From Paulinella micropora (lineage: Eukaryota > Cercozoa > Imbricatea > Euglyphida): DNA of 29,107 bases. This document shows positions 26,956-29,107 of the stretch, in pieces. Positions within the stretch are counted from its first letter, which is position 1; each line of letters begins with the position of its first letter. The notes below the pieces were generated by a model. The model worked only from the letters and a program-made list of their open reading frames with translations, did no database searches and had not been told where the DNA came from. The translations under genes were made by a program, and so were the position numbers. The stretch is taken from positions 225,983 through 255,089 of the forward strand of contig BJOX01000115.1 of assembly GCA_009731375.1 (NCBI GenBank), written 5' to 3'.

Positions 26956-27210
26956 TATTTAAAGTTTTGTAAAGTGGAACCGGCCGGGCCGGTGTCTGAC
27001 TTAAATGGAAAAGTTTCCAACTGACGGCATACGATTGCTATTTCCTCCTAGGTGGATAACTTGACCACTAAAACCGCTTCTCGAAAGCGCGCACAGTAAT
27101 TCTCGCACAAGACATACGATTGTCTTCTAGCCAGGAAGGGAGCGAGGGTCGAACGATCGGTCCTTTGAAATTTCTCGTTTTCTGGTTAAACATTTGTTTA
27201 TTAAATAAAA
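26956..27210 (+). promoter_or_regulatory. intact promoter/LTR-like repeat XY
   Basis: Begins with a TATA-like TATATTTAAAG, then AAGTGGAACCGGCCGGGCCG (with a CCGGCC/GGCCGG palindrome), CATACGATTGC, CCGCTTCTCGAAAGCGCGCA, a second CATACGATTG at 27114, GGGTCGAACGATC and finally TTAAATAAAAC containing AATAAA. It is the only contiguous X+Y in the window. An LTR (TATA early, AATAAA late) or a duplicated host promoter are both possible. What follows at 27211 is not alignable with what follows Y at 16286. Confidence 0.6.
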
Positions 27211-27679
27211 CTGAATTGCTGCTTCCGATCTTTTTTTCCCGTACCGGTGATTGTTTCGCGTGGCACACCGTGGCACGCAACTCCTTTGTCGCTTCACCGC
27301 GCCGAGCCAGGATGCACTCAGTTAATGGTTGATTAAAATGACCTTTGACGTCACAAGTTATTAATGAGTGGTCACGTTTTTTTCATAGTTCGCTTAAATA
27401 TGACAGACTGACCAAGTTAATCAATACACTGGCAAGCAAAGTACCGTAGGCTGCTAAGATTGTCACGTTTGTGGCTTAAAACCTTTAATAATCCACAAGA
27501 TCCACAAATGTGGTTTTAAACCACAAATCATCTGCGAATTGCGGGGCGGGTTAAGGGTTAAACATGTTCCGACTCTGTCTTTATTTCCACTCATCAAATT
27601 TTTGATCCACGTTGAAAGCCTCCGTGGATCGAGTGGACCGTACACTGACTCGGTTTGGTGTCCATATCTGCTACTCAGT
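27211..27679. other. intergenic region with CRE octamer and palindrome
   Basis: No supported gene. It holds the palindromic CRE-type octamer TGACGTCA at 27346-27353 and the inverted repeat TGTGGTTT-T-AAACCACA at 27509-27525 next to further CCACAA phrases. Open frames here are short and lack domains. Confidence 0.5.
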
Positions 27680-28240
27680 GTGATGATGACAATGAAAGTG
27701 TTATTCAATAGAAGGAGCGTCACAGGCTTGTGGCATTGTCAGAGGGAAGGCAATCGCGGCAGTTCAGATGTCTGTGTGACAGTAGACTGCAGCCGCGTGA
27801 CAGTAGACTTGACGCTGGCTTGTGACTGTGACGATGAGAATGAAAGTTGCGTGGCGACTCCGCAGTTGCGAGTCAGAAGGAAGCTTTTGGCTACTCAGTT
27901 CAGTTGCCAGACCTAGACTTGCGCGCACTGCACTGCTGCTATCGACTGTTGTATGAGAAGGAACACGATATACTATTAATAGAAGGTGCTTGTCTTGAGA
28001 GTGAAAGGGAAGGCTACCCGATTCAGTAGGAATGTCTAGACTCGTGCACACTGCATGCACAGCTGCTGCTCAGAGTCTGCTAATAGCTATCTACCGCTGT
28101 CACAGTGACTAGGAGAAGGACATTGTTGTGCCATTCAGTCAAAGGTGTTCTCTTAAGAGTCCGTGGGGAAAGGCGGCGCTGCCTCTCAGTTCACTTGTCT
28201 AGACTTGTGCGCACTGCAGCTGCCGCTCATTCTTGGTAGA
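27680..28240. repeat. degenerate direct repeats, unit about 125-165 bp
   Basis: CTAGACTTGCGCGCACTGCA at 27913 recurs as CTAGACTCGTGCACACTGCA at 28037 and CTAGACTTGTGCGCACTGCA at 28199, each followed by GCTGC-type sequence. A second phrase (GAGAAGGA, then AGAAGGTG or AAAGGTG, then GGGAAGGC or GGAAAGGC) lies between them. Units are strongly diverged. No coding role seen. Confidence 0.7.
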
Positions 28241-28547
28241 TGATATGTATTTATTGTATGTCTCTGCGGTGTTGTATGATAGATTTCTCACGCAATTGAT
28301 TTTTTTTTTGCGCAAATAACCTTTGAAAATAAAATACTTGCCACTCATAGAGATGAGTGGGAAGCGTAAGAGTTAAAAGGGAAGTGGCAACCTGGTGACT
28401 TTCAAAACCAAAACGAAGAGAACAAAATGAAAGAAAATAAAACATAAACAAATAACACGAGGCAATCGACTGTTAAACCGTAATATGTATGTATGATTGA
28501 AAAACTGACACAACATCTGAACTTCATTATGACTATTTTTTCTTTAG
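28241..28547. other. AT-rich spacer ending in a strong splice acceptor
   Basis: Nothing recognisable except the final GACTATTTTTTCTTTAG, a good polypyrimidine tract and acceptor at 28546-28547. Confidence 0.5.
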
Positions 28548-28795
28548 CGTCTTGAAGGTGGTTGGTACTGCAACGCGAGTGGCAAGTGGCGTGTGCACAG
28601 GGCTTGCTGGCCTGTCGCGCCGCACGAGGGCTGGTGTCCCGAGCACGTGCTCAGCCTGGTCCTGGCCGCGGCGGCGAGGAGGGCACGGGGCGGCGAGTGC
28701 GGCTGGGGCTGGCGGCGCGGGCCGGCGAGCGCGAGCTGGGCGCAGCGGCTGCCGTCAAGCGCTCCTACAGAAATCCCATGGTTGCACATGTGTAG
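28548..28795 (+). CDS. GC-rich exon-like island, Trp/Cys-rich, hypothetical
   Basis: Directly after TTTTTTCTTTAG the first frame reads RLEGGWYCNASGKWRVHRAC, then WPVAPHEGWCPEHVLSLVLA, then Ala/Arg/Gly-rich sequence and EIPWLHMC, ending at TAG 28793-28795. The spacing of Trp and Cys in the first 35 residues looks like protein rather than chance. The rest is high-GC, and other frames are open too. I recognise no family. The donor side is unclear. Confidence 0.35.
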
Positions 28796-28979
28796 CCACG
28801 CACCGCAACAAAGACAGCAAGCAGCAAGCAACATCGGCAACATCCATGCAAGCAGAGCGGCTGGGAGCGCTGGCGTGGTGTTAAGGCTCTTCTGCGGGTG
28901 GTGACAGTGTGCCATGCGAGCAAGCGGCCAGGCTGCGGGCAGGCTGCAGTGCTAAGCCGACGGCAGGGCGGGCGGAGAG

Positions 28980-29107
28980 ACAGCAAGAGACAGAAAAAGA
29001 GAGAGAGAAAGAGAGAAAGAGAGAGATGGAGAGAAAAAGAAAAAGAGAAAGAAAGAGAGAAATGAGTGTGTGTGTGAGAGAGAGAGTGGGGGGGGGGGGG
29101 GGAAAAA
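28980..29107. repeat. (GA)n purine tract ending in (GT)n and poly-G
   Basis: GAGA and GAAA repeats to about 29065, a short (GT)n at 29068-29074, GAGA and then about 16 G at 29087-29102. Low complexity. Confidence 0.9.

Noticed and set aside
27130-27165. tRNA B-box-like GGGTCGAACGATC in the Y repeat
   Set aside because: No cloverleaf; the phrase is part of a longer duplicated repeat with no A-box at the right distance.
1-29107. CRISPR array or prokaryotic operon
   Set aside because: Direct repeats here are microsatellites, satellites or LTRs without repeat-spacer regularity; introns and copia elements show a eukaryotic genome.

Overview
The window looks like nuclear DNA of a eukaryote, most likely a protist or alga with very many microsatellites. 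The evidence is spliceosomal-type GT-AG introns, a Ty1/copia LTR retrotransposon family (order gag-protease-integrase-RT-RNase H), an eIF4E-fold protein of the DUF1917/Bles03 type, a MYND-type zinc-finger fragment, and an SR/RS-rich ORF. I cannot place the species. There are assembly gaps at 1265-1747, 4577-4586 and about 19237-19246, and two of them abut poly-C or poly-G runs.

Layout. 1-1264: poly-C, then two families of degenerate tandem repeats (about 140 bp and about 180 bp units), ending in poly-G at a gap. 1748-3860: an unbroken series of microsatellites of many motifs. 3861-7959 (+): small GC-richer, exon-like islands separated by spacers made almost only of microsatellites, ending in a long exon that encodes low-complexity Q/T/A tracts followed by a conserved DUF1917-like domain. 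7960-8700: purine-rich spacer and a 52-bp duplication. 8753-9900 (-): pieces of a multi-exon gene with half of a MYND finger.

9959-26950 is a nest of retrotransposon copies. Copy A (9959-16194, -) keeps one LTR, RNase H, RT, integrase, protease and the 3' half of gag, all with frame breaks. Copy B (20161-26950, -) has two 315-bp LTRs about 98% identical, a 5-bp target duplication (cagta), a primer-binding site and a polypurine tract, but has lost the integrase core by a deletion of about 770 bp. Between them, 16195-19587 (+) carries an unrecognised RS-rich spliced ORF joined to a gag fragment. Both edges of this segment read as breakpoints of one inversion: flipping it rejoins the gag of copy A on one side and a promoter/LTR-like repeat (here called XY) on the other. 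Copy B sits in the short spacer between two head-to-head XY copies (19588-19735 and about 26956-27210).

27211-29107: intergenic DNA with palindromes and a CRE-like octamer, a degenerate array of about 125-165-bp units, one GC-rich exon-like island with a strong acceptor, and a terminal GA/poly-G tract.

The best candidates for something undescribed are: the copia family whose primer-binding site matches a Met-tRNA anticodon stem-loop and contains the gag start codon; the RS-rich ORF with its duplicated divergent promoter-like repeat, joined to a 5'-truncated gag; and the gene whose introns are nearly pure microsatellite. Several junctions may be assembly artefacts and are flagged as such.
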